A DNA stretch of 64,000 nucleotides, from assembly GCA_020746875.1 (NCBI GenBank), contig JAGTJL010000024.1, forward strand, positions 62,001-126,000. Reading direction: 5' to 3'. The stretch is from Rhexocercosporidium sp. MPI-PUGE-AT-0058. Its lineage: Eukaryota > Ascomycota > Leotiomycetes > Helotiales. Positions 37,346 to 47,700 of the stretch are shown piece after piece. The notes below the pieces were generated by a model, which saw nothing but the letters and a program-made list of their open reading frames with translations, was not told the DNA's origin and searched no databases. Made by a program: the position numbers and the translations under genes. Each line of letters starts with the position of its first letter. The first letter of the stretch is position 1.

Positions 37346-38391
37346 TGCAAATCTAGGAGTAGTCCAAATAGTAATATAACGACTCATACTTTCTTTTTCT
37401 TATTAATTAAAATATATGTAAGATAGTCAAAAAATTTTAAGTATTTAACTAAAAATTTGTAATTTATATTAGATTTGACATTATCTTAAAAGTTAGGGTT
37501 AGGGTTAAAATTATAATTAATAATATAAACGATTATTATTAAAACCTTAAGTTATACGTTTTCGAGTATATTTTAATTAATTCTAATTGAATAAGTCTTT
37601 GCTATAATAATATGAATAAAGCGTTTAATTCTTCCGTCTTACTTTAGAGTGTACAGAATAAATTCTTTAATTAGTATACCTAAGTAGTTTACTAATTCTT
37701 CTATTTATATATAATTATATTCTCTTTTTTTTCAAGATAGAATATCTTAATTATTTTATTATATTATTATAATATAAAAGCGACGCCGCAGATGCAATTG
37801 CGTATGCAGGTATATTACCCTTATCTTATAGGATAATTATATCTTGATTATTTTCAATCATCTTTTGATTCGTAAGATATATATTTGACTTATTAGCGTA
37901 TATATAAGCTTACTTTACGAAAATAGTTCTGATGCTGTCTGTCTGCATTTCAGTATTAACGGTGAGAGCCGATGAGATTTGTAATCGAATATCCTCGGGA
38001 CGAAGTACCGAGCCCGCCTCCGTTTCCTTCGCTTCCTGATTCCTCATCCAGGGAGGGGCTCGCCAAAATTAGTGGTGTATTTCACAACTCGTACAAATGA
38101 CACATATTTTGAGAGGTTAGTAATCCGTCTCTTGGTGTCGGCAGAGCAACGCGGCAAATTTTAGTTTTTCTCGGTTACAAGGGCGTTGTTGGTTTCTCCA
38201 ATGGTATTGCTTCGTCGAGTAATACTCAAATAGACCTTAGGCGGCCGGCCACATAGTGAGATTTTGGTATTACTTCTCCAACAGCCAAAACATCCCGTCG
38301 GGTACCCATCCCGCAGCGTAGCTCAGAAGGCGAGGAGTGTCAATAAGGAGCGTTGAGAAAAAGAAAAGCGGAGGGAGGGAAGCAAGAAGAC
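37346..38391. other. Transition from RIP-mutated DNA to the gene island
   Basis: AT-rich up to about 37940, then normal composition. A TTAGGG-type tract lies at 37492-37506. No gene is recognised between 37940 and 38391. Confidence 0.5.
37492..37506. repeat. Interstitial telomere-like tract (TTAGGG)
   Basis: The plus strand reads GTTAGGGTTAGGGTT, two and a half TTAGGG units, opposite in orientation to the tract at 5297-5314. Confidence 0.6.
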
Positions 38392-38736
38392 TTAACTGAC
38401 GAAAGACTGTTGGGAGTATCTGGTATACACATATGAAGAGACAAATCCTTTTCCGCGATTGGATAGTCCGCTTTTTACAGTGGTGGGGAAGTAAATTTTA
38501 GGTGACGCGACGGAGGAACCAGTTGTGGAACTGCCCGCAAACACGATCGGCTTGCTTGCATTACAGAGGATGAGAAGATAGCTCAGCTCTTTGAATAGAC
38601 AGGATGCTGTTCCAATGAAAGGGATCAAAGAGAGTCTCGTGGGGTTTTTGAATGATGCATTTGCATCCGCATAGAAGCCATATTTGGATGATTGCTTGGA
38701 GTTATGGACTGGACGATACCCCGGCGTCAAGGTCAT
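38392..38736 (-). CDS. Hypothetical 114-residue reading frame
   Basis: Opens with a true ATG and runs 114 codons, 60 bp downstream of the alpha/beta hydrolase on the same strand. It is Ser/Tyr/Phe-rich with one modestly hydrophobic stretch (FKELSYLLILCNASKPIVFA). I do not recognise it, and it could simply be the 3' region of the hydrolase transcript. Its normal composition and length are the only support. Confidence 0.22.
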   Translation of the reverse strand: MTLTPGYRPVHNSKQSSKYGFYADANASFKNPTRLSLIPFIGTASCLFKELSYLLILCNASKPIVFAGSSTTGSSVASPKIYFPTTVKSGLSNRGKGFVSSYVYTRYSQQSFVS

Positions 38737-38796
38737 ATAGATGGAAGAACAAAAGCTCGTTTTATTTAGTTCGTCTTGCGCTTCCTGCTAAGGTAT

Positions 38797-39759
38797 CTAC
38801 GCATCTTGAATCCACTCCACCACATCCTCACCCCATCTGTCGCCTTCCTTATCACCACTCATTAAGCTCAAAGGCGGGCTGATATGGTTCTGTCCATCTA
38901 GAATCTTCACCACCAGCCCATCCTCCCCAAAAGTCTCTTCCCATGCTTTCGCGAACTCCCGCATGGAGTCAGCAATCTCATCATCCGGATCAAACTCCCC
39001 AATACCGATGTACATCTTCTTAGGGATACCCAACTCCTTCTTTCCCCTTCCACTCTTCTTGATGCTCTCCAACAATCCACACAAGCACTTCTCCCTACTT
39101 TCCTTCTCATCACCATAGTATTTCTTCAAAACCTCCGCACGACCCGCATGTGCGATCTTATAATGGCACGGCACAGCCAAATTCACCACGCCTTTCAACA
39201 CAATTCCCTCCCCACCAGCGGCATACCTCCTCCTCTGCTCCACCCAAATCTCGCTGAGCAAAAACGTAGAAATGTGCACCCCGCCGGCCGAGTTCCCCAG
39301 CAAATACACATCTCTCTCTTCCTCCATGAACCCGCACAACCACTCCAGCATAAGACTCACATCCTCCCCACCGCTGGGGAACACCGCGCCCTCTCCACCA
39401 TCTTCAGAGTCTACTCTCCGATAATTAGGGACGATAGTCGTGACGCCCTTCTCGGCGAAGAAAGCACCTACATTAGCATGCGCCAGCCCCTCTGGAACGA
39501 GCGGTAGTATTTTATCTCCGTGAGTCAGTCCGCCACCGTGGACGAAGATCAGGATAGGCGTGGAGGGACTGTCTGTAGGCGAGCGGTAGACATCTAGTTC
39601 TTGGCGGGGGTGTGGACCGTAGGGGTGGGTAGTTGAGGGGATGGATTTGATGGCAGCGATGTTGGAGAGGAGGAGTGGTGCGAAGATCTTGAATGTTGGG
39701 GGGAGGACGACTGGGATGGATTGCCCGGATGAGGAGTTTAGAGCGAGGATTTTGTCCAT
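38797..39759 (-). CDS. Alpha/beta hydrolase (HSL / feruloyl-esterase-like lipase-esterase)
   Basis: An intronless 320-residue protein with ATG at 39759. The alpha/beta hydrolase signatures are in order: oxyanion-hole HGGG at residues 74-77, PNYRRV at 111-116, nucleophile elbow GNSAGG at 155-160 (Ser157), acid Asp257 in GEFDPDDE, and catalytic His292 in GQNHISPP. There is no clear signal peptide, so a cytosolic esterase, lipase or thioesterase-like role is likely. The substrate is unknown. It faces away from the MFS transporter across a 1.5-kb region containing a MITE. A broken paralog sits at 49965-50961 on the other side of the regulator and dioxygenase, which suggests a family tied to this locus. 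The full catalytic triad is present, so it is probably active. Confidence 0.9.
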   Translation of the reverse strand: MDKILALNSSSGQSIPVVLPPTFKIFAPLLLSNIAAIKSIPSTTHPYGPHPRQELDVYRSPTDSPSTPILIFVHGGGLTHGDKILPLVPEGLAHANVGAFFAEKGVTTIVPNYRRVDSEDGGEGAVFPSGGEDVSLMLEWLCGFMEEERDVYLLGNSAGGVHISTFLLSEIWVEQRRRYAAGGEGIVLKGVVNLAVPCHYKIAHAGRAEVLKKYYGDEKESREKCLCGLLESIKKSGRGKKELGIPKKMYIGIGEFDPDDEIADSMREFAKAWEETFGEDGLVVKILDGQNHISPPLSLMSGDKEGDRWGEDVVEWIQDA

Positions 39760-41258
39760 GGTGAGTGATTTGATTTTCGAATGGATGATATTGTAAGAGT
39801 AGATTGTTTCGAAACTGGTGCTGTCGATTGATGAAGGGTTGGATTTAGATCAGACGATAACTAAGTAAACAGTTTGTCTTTGGAATGAACGACTCAAGGG
39901 AAGGTTTTAAATTTAATGTCTCACAAAGTCCACTTGGAAGCTGTCCTAACATATTAAAACACGGCTACGGAGTAATAAGTGAGACACCCTTAGACACTGA
40001 TTTTAATGCCGAGTTTCGCATCCGTTCCTGCCCCAGTCAATGCTGTTAACCGTATCTACCACTTCCACCCAGAGTCAGTCCGCACCGGGCCGCCCCCTAC
40101 CCGGCTCTTAAGCGACTGGCTGATCCAGCACGTGAGGAACACCCAGCATCCCAAACACTCTATATCTCAATGCTCCATGATTCAAAGCCAATGAAACTTT
40201 CAGGACATCTATAATAGTATCTAGTAAACATTCCGTCACTTCTTACCTTGGCCTTTTCCGATAGTTAGTAATTCAATTGCAAGTTTGTAAGAGTTGGATG
40301 ACTCGCTAACATCGGCCAGTAGAGCGAACCTCACCCGTCGGCAGTGGACTTTGACTGGCATCACTCCCTGAGTGGCGTGGAGTTGGGGTTGGACTGGGGG
40401 TGAGTGAGACGCGTCATCAGTTATGGGAAGACCAGGCCAGGATACCGTTTCAAGCCAGGGACAGTCCCAAGTAGCCTCAGGGGTAATTAGAAATCAAAAA
40501 TCCCATGGGTCCCCCTCCCCCACACAATGGGGCTGATGGGCGGGGTGCTATCTTGGCCACACCACCCCATGGGGCCCCGCGCCGCTCCCTAGTCTTGTAT
40601 GTAGCTAGTTGGTCTCTAACGATACTACCCCCCCCCCCCCCCCGGTTAAATGTTAAATGTGAAGAAAACTGGACCGATTGTGGATAACCTTCTAGGGTGT
40701 ATATCCAATAGTTTAACTGATTCTCAGCCTCGACAAGGGCTTCGGAGGTCTCTCGAACCTTCTACAGCCACCCTTGCTTTTACAACAGACCTACTGTTGG
40801 CTTATGCTAAATTGACTATTCAGGGAGTATAACCAATCAACAAAGGTGTATTATGAATTCGACCCATAAAAGTTCACATTTAACATTTAACAGGGGAGGG
40901 ATAGTATGCGGGGAAGCAATATTGTTAAAGAACCCAGGATAGCTTAGAGTGCGAGGAGGATATGCTAGAAACGTTCGGGAGGACGACACCCGCAAACAAG
41001 TAGCGGAAGCGGGTAGTGCACTGTTGTCGGATGACGCGGTCTCCTATCTAAAGTGGACATTATATCCTGTGTCTCAGCAGAACAAGATGGCAAATGTGAA
41101 CAGATAATCGGCAATTGAAACTGTGGAGATTTATCAGCCCCTCGATAGTTCTCTTAAGGGAGTACAAATCTTTCGACGTGAGCCCAAGCGAGGATTTCAT
41201 TTTGAAGTCAGTTCCCCATCAAACCCCCACATCTCACTCAAATTCACGATCCACCGTC
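39760..41258. promoter_or_regulatory. Divergent intergenic region, hydrolase and MFS transporter
   Basis: 1.5 kb between the starts of two divergent genes. No coding sequence is supported. It carries a run of 16 C (40628-40643) and a 284-bp MITE at 40623-40906. CGG triplets suited to Zn2Cys6 binding occur, but no specific site can be claimed. Confidence 0.5.
40623..40906. mobile_element. MITE with about 34-bp terminal inverted repeats and TA ends
   Basis: The left end reads TACTACCCC, a C run, then GTTAAATGTTAAATGTGAA. The right end is its inverse: TTCACATTTAACATTTAAC, GGGGAGGG, ATAGTA. The outermost TA pairs fit a Tc1/mariner-type target duplication. The interior has no coding frame. The left inverted repeat contains a C16 tract where the right one has CCCTCCCC, so the left end has been altered by homopolymer expansion. 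Confidence 0.85.
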
Positions 41259-43066
41259 ATGGAAAGCTTCACGACTTTAACCAAGCACCGTGGTGCCATT
41301 TACGTGAGCTTGGCAGCAAACACGGCGGCTTTGCTATTCGGTGCTGATACCGGTAGCATTGGGGCAATTGTTGCACTTCAAAGGCATGTCTTTGTTGGCT
41401 ATGCCAATTCGGCGTCACAGCTTACTTGATCTTTCACTGACAATTGAATTTCAGCTTCCGTAGAGACTTTGGGCTTCTTACCTCCCGAGCTACATATGCT
41501 GATGCCTCTGGAACCGTTGTCACGTTGTTGAATGCTGGCGCTTTAGCTGGATGTCTAGCGCCAGCACTCCTGGGGCACAAGCTGGGACGCCGCCCAATTA
41601 TCTCAATCGCTGGGGTTTTTTTCCTGGTCGGAGGTATCCTCCAAACGGCTGCGCATACTTCAAGCCTATCCATGATCTACGCGGGCCGAACGATCGCTGG
41701 CTTTGGTATTGGTATAGTCTCCAACACTGTGCCGGTATTCGTTGCAGAATGCGCTCCTAAGCATCTTCGAGGAGTCATGGTGTCGGCTTTTGACTTGTTC
41801 CTCGTCATTGGAGGAATAGTTGGCTTCTTCACTGCATACGGATGTGCCGTTCACTTGTCTCCTGTTGGGTCAGTTCAATGGAGAGTGTCGATGTGCATAC
41901 AAATTCCACTTGCTGTTGTGGTTATTCTGTCCCCATGGCTACTCAATGAATCACCACGCTACTTCGCCAAGAGGGGTGAGTGGGTCAAAGCTGTAGATTC
42001 TCTATGCAATCTGCGAGGTGCGTCACCGGATGACATTGAAATTGCTCTGGAAATAGCGGAAATGCGGTTGCAGATCGAAGATCAACAAGGTGCAACCCAA
42101 GGCCGCTCAATCGGAGAACTTTACTCCAAGGGCAACAGGTCAAGACTTTTGTGGGGAATAGCTATTTCTGCTGTAAGTATTCAGCCCCACCCTACATATG
42201 CCTCATATTAATGTTTACTAGTTGGGTATTTCGGGTGGTCATAATGTGATCCTTTATTGTAACTAGTTCCCTAACTTATCAGAGAAGGCGTTTTGGTGCT
42301 AACAAAAAACACAGATGGACCTCAAGTTTTCAACCAAATTGGATTCACATCGCAGAATTCTTCTCTCCTTGGCAGTGGTATGATTCTAGTCGTCAAGCTA
42401 ATATCCATTGTGCTTTTCATGCTCGGTCCAGTACAATATATGAACCGAAAAGTTCTACTCATGTCTGGAACTTTCCTTATGGGGACTTGCGTTTTTATTT
42501 TCGGCGCACTTCTAAAACTCTATCCGCCTGGGGTTCATGGACGTACCGAAAAAAGTGCCTCATCAAAAGCCATGGTGAGTTGCTTGTACACTACCCCACA
42601 GAAGATTCAATATTTAATAAAAAGTCGTAGATGGCAATGATTTATATCTTTCAAGTCGGGTACTCAATATCATGGGGGCCTCTACTATATGTCTACGTCA
42701 GCGAGATCTTCCCCACCAGAACCAGAGATTATGGAGTTATGATTTGTACAATTGTTTCTTGGTCGATGAACCTCATACTCACAAAAGTTGGTCCAATCGC
42801 AATTCTAAATATAGGCTACAAGACCTGGATGGTGAGATCAAATCATTACACGTTGTTTCTGGGGTCTGTACTGACAATCTATCTAGATATTTGGAACATT
42901 GAATATTGTAGCTATGATAATGTGCTTCTTTTTGCCAGAAACGAAAAATGTCTCGCTTGAAGGCATGGATGTCGTATTTGGTTCTGTTGAGGAGAATATC
43001 AGGAAAGAAGCTCTCGAGATGAAATTGGGTGAAAAGCAATTTAGTGTCATCAAACGAGATGCATGA
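41259..43066 (+). CDS. MFS sugar-porter family transporter (hexose/quinate-permease type)
   Basis: Six proposed exons: 41259-41383, 41455-42172, 42222-42258, 42315-42574, 42631-42831 and 42887-43066, giving 506 residues. Every join keeps the frame and restores family motifs. Examples are FGADTGSIGA in helix 1, LGHKLGRRP (Arg87-Arg88) after helix 2, GRTIAGFGIGIVSN and APKHLRG, NESPRYFAKRG at the end of the first half, ILYYGPQVF across intron 3, and PETKNVSLEGMD after helix 12. Intron 1 uses a GC-AG pair (G|GCATGT); the others are GT-AG with CTGAC or CTAAC branch sites. It is a proton-coupled plasma-membrane importer by family. Sugar versus quinate-like aromatic acid cannot be told from sequence. 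It is convergent with the regulator gene. Confidence 0.92.
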
Positions 43067-43922
43067 ATAGGCTTAGTAGCAGTAGTTTAGGGTTTATGAT
43101 CAACGGCATAGCAGCAAGAGTCATGCATTTAAAGTAACAAGTCAAATTTTATTTAAGTAGACGTGCAAACTCGTCCCTTAAATTTAAGATACCTCTTATA
43201 ATTCGCAGCCATGAAAGTGTCACAGATTGTGTAGAGTATTGTATATTGTGAACAGCATCGTATTAAGGAGCAGAAGTAAAGTGAATAAATCAGTAGTTAA
43301 ATTGATTGTCTGAAGTGTTAAGATCTAAAGGAGCTTCCGAGCGTTCCAGCTCCTTAAGAACAGCTGATGGTGTAAGTGGCTGGCAATGGAGGACTGGGTG
43401 CTAGGATACGTGAGAATGTCGGATCCTCAGGCGAAGGACACAAGACTGAGCTGCACAGCGCTGCCCCAAGACTTGATAGTATGGGGGATCCAAAAATCGC
43501 TTAATATCATAAAGAAGAAGAAGAAGATGGATATTTATGTGGGTGGGATTTATGGGCTTGGGGTTAACCCGATTACACTGTAATCTCCGAAAACTACTGT
43601 TAGTCGTAATTATAATACCAGTACGAACAGAAAGTGTGAGCTCTATTGTAATGCTGTACTACTAAGTGTATAAGCTGTCCTGTGATGCATAGTTACCCCT
43701 GGGCCAGGGAGTTAGTGTAACTTCCTACCCATTAACTGCCCGAATATCACCATATAAACACCTCCGAGCGATACTACGCTAAGATAAATGGCACAAGCAC
43801 AATATGTCTAATGCTAGCCTACATACGTATGCAGCTGCTAACAAACTTACACAAAACGAGAACATAGCTCACAGTGGACTCAACCTGGCTGGTCAAAACT
43901 ATGCTGCTGTCCGTAAAGTCCC
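43067..43922. other. Intergenic region between convergent genes
   Basis: 856 bp between the stops of the MFS transporter and the regulator. It contains a short AAG-repeat at about 43513-43528 and no gene I can support. It should hold the polyadenylation sites of both genes. Confidence 0.5.
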
Positions 43923-46456
43923 TCAGAGCTGAAACGAGGAGATAGAGCAGTCGACCGTCATCATGTTCCAGGGCTCTAAGTATATTTCTGACGCGTCCCA
44001 TGGGAAAAATGTCGCATATTCGTCCGGTCGGCGTTCTATGGCAGGTGATTCCCATATTGGACCATTTCTTTCCACCATAACCTTATTGGATGGCGAACGT
44101 GAATTACCCTGGTCATATCGGGGATTCTGCTCGGCTTCTTCACATTTTTTTGCTTTACCTAGCATAATGACATAGGTTGATGCTATTGATGAATGGGCTT
44201 GCATTTCACGAAGGATTTTGAGCGATTGTTGAAAGGCATTCTCAGGCGCGTCGCCCCCTTCTGGATCGCGGCATTGATATTCAAGAGCCATTAGAACCGT
44301 GGCTGCTGTGAATAGATCTGGGAGTTTACGTAGTAGTCAGCGGTTGGTAAAATCTACACACACATACCTCAACGTTCTGGATCGTGCCGGGTACCTCCCA
44401 TATGAGGAGGATCGGGTAACTCACAATTCATTTCTGCCCACCAAGAACCACGCAAACCTTGATTATAATTCTTACAAACAACAGCTACGAGCTCAATGGC
44501 GGCTGACCTGCAGATTGAGACACTGATGGATCTGAGTCTGCTCTCAAGAGAAGCTAGGTGCGTCGGCTGAGAGAGAGCAGAGGGCAGTGGCCGCAACGAA
44601 GCGAATGGCCGATGGATGAGTACCCTCAAATTCAGAAATCTGCAACCATTAAAATCCACACGTTTGAATACAGTGGCTGGGTTCTACCTCGCAAGAAGAA
44701 TATTCCTTAACCACTCAAACTCCTCCACATCATCTACTGCGCTTGTTTTCAAATATTCGGGGAGGCCGTGGTACCACTCAACCAACTTTTTATCTAGGGC
44801 GAGAGCGTCTTCAACCCCGGCCGACGGGCAACCTTTAGCTCCTTCTCCAGCATTGGGGCCATTGGGAGGCGAGTAAAGAGTGTTTATCACCTCTTTCATA
44901 ATCGAACAGAAGGACACCGATTCGATAAAAAACGCTGTTTTAGATTTGACGTAAACTGGCTGTTGAATATATCCTCCCTCAGTGATGTAGTCATCATCAA
45001 GATCTGACGGCAGCGGGACTTTGAATGTACTGGGAATGCCAGTAGGACGCCCGAGGGTCAGTGCTAGGTATCTGGAGTTGGTTAGCTGCCTGTAAGAACG
45101 GACCGGATTCAACCTACGAATCTAGTACGACGCAGCCATACCAGCATCTCCTTCGGAGTTCACTGTGAAGAGGATTGTACTGAGATGGTAGTTGGTCAAC
45201 ATGAACTCCAATGGTAGTTGCAATCCTTATTGCTAGCCCTACTACGTTCCAGGTGTGATTTGGATTGCTCGTATAGTGGTAGTAGAGTCCGGTGAGCAGA
45301 AGAAGTTGCAATGTCGGTAAATTGGCGCAAGTAAGTTTCTCCATTGAAACAAGCTTCTTTGCGTAGCCAAAAAATCTCTCTCTGGCGGCAGATTGGTCTG
45401 CCAGTCCCGATGTAAACTGGACACCCAGAGCAAAGACGACATTCAATATCGCCAGCCACTGGTCGTCCTGGGGCTCTTCTGAAACCCATGTGCGCCTGTA
45501 CTGAGCCTCGAATGTGGGCCGATGTAGAAACGGATATAGAAGATGGACATGGCAAAAGTAAGACGTGACGAGCTCATCAGCAAGGGCTCGTTGCGGTAAG
45601 CAACTCTCTGCTCCGAATTGCGACAGCACGGTCTCAGGGGCACCAGGTTTGTCTTTACCTCCATGGCCCCAGTCAGGGGACACTGGAGAAGAATTGGAAC
45701 TTGCAGTTGTTTGAACGGCATGCATGAAAGATAGCGTCGACGAATCCCCATAGAACTCGTCGGGATTAGATTCATGCGTGGTTGCGCTGAGCGCTGGTGC
45801 ACGCGACCACTCTGGGAATCTCTGCAGCCTCACCCCGGTACTGTCTTGTTGGGGATTCGAAGCGGCGTTAGAGTCCTCTCTGTTTGCCGAAACTGGGATT
45901 AATGGTGGAGGAGAAGGGATTTCCGGCCCATCCAGCTGAGCCTGGACTTCGGGCTTGTTGATCGCCTCCGCTTCGGCAAGTCGTTTGAATGGCTCGGTAT
46001 CTTGACTTCTACTTGCGTGGCATTGCTCGTTTGCACCATGATCGAATGAGACTGTTGAATCTTCATGGGTTGAAACTTGGGAGAAGTTCGGGCCCCCGGC
46101 GCCTTGTCCGTATTGTGGTGAAATTCGACCACCCTGGCTGGCGTTCCAGGTTTCTCGACGACGCTCAGAAGCTTCTGCTTTGGATTTGAGTCTCTGAATA
46201 TACCTATGTTTTGTGAGTACTGCAGCCCCCGTTCGGGGTCTAAGACTCCTTACTCTCGGGAGATATTGATCATCTGGCTCGCCGGTTGGTACTCGCACGG
46301 TGTGCTATTGCGTGAGCAGACGGAGCACTTTGGCCTGGATCCATCGCACCTCACTTTCCGCGCGCGGCAAGGAATGCACGCCATGCCTATGCGTCGCCGC
46401 TTGGTCAGACGGGGGCCACCTTCATGGCTCAAATCGTCGTCTTCGATCTGGTCCAT
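43923..46456 (-). CDS. Zn2Cys6 transcription factor with fungal-specific domain
   Basis: Five proposed exons: 46456-46254, 46203-45118, 45071-44688, 44639-44425 and 44317-43923, giving 760 residues. The binuclear cluster is perfect: Cys27, 30, 37, 44, 47 and 54 (C-x2-C-x6-C-x6-C-x2-C-x6-C), preceded by basic KRRR. A linker after it runs into YIQRLKSKAEAS, a likely dimerisation start. A Ser/Pro-rich spacer follows. The fungal-specific transcription factor domain begins near residue 275 (SYFCHVHLLYPFLHRPTF) and includes YLALTLGRPTGIPS across intron 2 and NYLFTAATVLMALEYQ across intron 4. Introns are 50, 46, 48 and 107 nt. ATG at 46456 is preferred because it lies just upstream of the zinc cluster; an in-frame extension to 46630 is possible. 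Probably the pathway-specific regulator of this locus (inference). Confidence 0.92.
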
Positions 46457-47700
46457 CGTATTGCTTGGTTGCACGTAGATCGCGTTGAGCTGGTGTTGTC
46501 TCTGGCAAGCATTTTTAAAGCAAAGGAGTAAGTGCAGCCCGCAAATTCGTGTGGGTTCAGGACCCCAAGAAGCGGGGAAGAGCGGGGTACAGCCAGGTAA
46601 TCTACAAGGTACAGTTGTGACGGAGCCCAAACCCCAACCAACTTAATAATACACATTGTCAGGCTTTCGGGGATATGCGGAGAATGAAGTGCAAAGTAAA
46701 GGTGCTCTGTAATTCTAAGTCAAGTAGGAACTGAGGGAGTCCGGAGTGGGCTACTCTGGCCGCTGTAGTGGTACTAGTGGAGAACTATCCAGAAGGCTTG
46801 GCGTAACAATTTCCATTGTTTTTATCATATACTTAAATAGTCACTGTCGGGCTTTCCCCCAAAACATTTCAAGCACTAAGCATAGCTTAGCCGGCCTTTG
46901 AAGTAGTGGGATGTACTTGCGGGAAGACAACAGAGTGCACAACAACGCGAAGAGTTGCAATCGGTACGGACTTAGAGCTCTTGAGACCATGATGACTGCT
47001 GCTCCTTGACATCCCCACATTATGCAGTCGCGAAAACGCCCCAGTCGCAATATGTTTCCCGTCGTCTCGACAGAGTGCACAACTCAATATTCGCAAGGTC
47101 TTCGACACCACTCCTGGATGCACCCGCAGGGGTAACCTACGACCAATCAGATATGCTCCCAGCTCGGGAGAGTCTGCCGGCAGGTCGAGAAGCTTTCCCT
47201 TCTGGCTCGGCACCAGATCCCGAGGCGGCTAAGAACCCAGTTTAATCGCGTCCCACCGACACTTAGTGGTTCGGCATCCCATAACTCTCTTCATCCATAA
47301 ACTTTAGAGCTTCGATTATCCGAGATTTACATTATCAAGCAGTCGGGTAACGTAGTCTTAGCCTTCCTAATGATGAATTACAAACGATTACGTGCTTCTT
47401 AGTAAACAGAAGGTAGAGGCCGAAATTGTAAAGCTTAATACCTAGTCGTTAGACCAACCAAGCTAGTAACACCACAATTGAAGCATGAGTATCACAACCA
47501 GAGCATGACATGAAGCAAGATAGCACTAGTCTAGCATCATCTCCTCACGGATCACCTCGGCCGCCGACTTCTGGGGATGGTATAATAACAGGCCGTCTGG
47601 CTTGGGTTGCCCTTCGATTCCTCGCTCCTTTTTGCATGCCATTCTTGGTGTGCACATCTGCAAATAGTCCCAGAAGCCAACCACGCCAAGCTACGACACT
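46457..47700. promoter_or_regulatory. Shared divergent promoter region, regulator and dioxygenase
   Basis: 1.24 kb between the divergent starts of the Zn2Cys6 gene and the dioxygenase gene. No coding sequence is supported; minus-strand frames at 46840-47213 look like chance. CGG triplets that such regulators could bind occur, for example TCGGTACGGA near 46960 and GTCCGGAG near 46739. No site can be called with confidence. Confidence 0.5.

Noticed and set aside
46841..47213. Minus-strand reading frames upstream of the dioxygenase
   Set aside because: No conserved domain or family similarity, overlapping frames are equally open, and the position is a promoter region.
47430..47475. tRNA-like D-arm sequence on the minus strand (GCTTGGTTGGTCTAAC)
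   Set aside because: No matching anticodon arm, T-arm box or acceptor stem can be folded with it.
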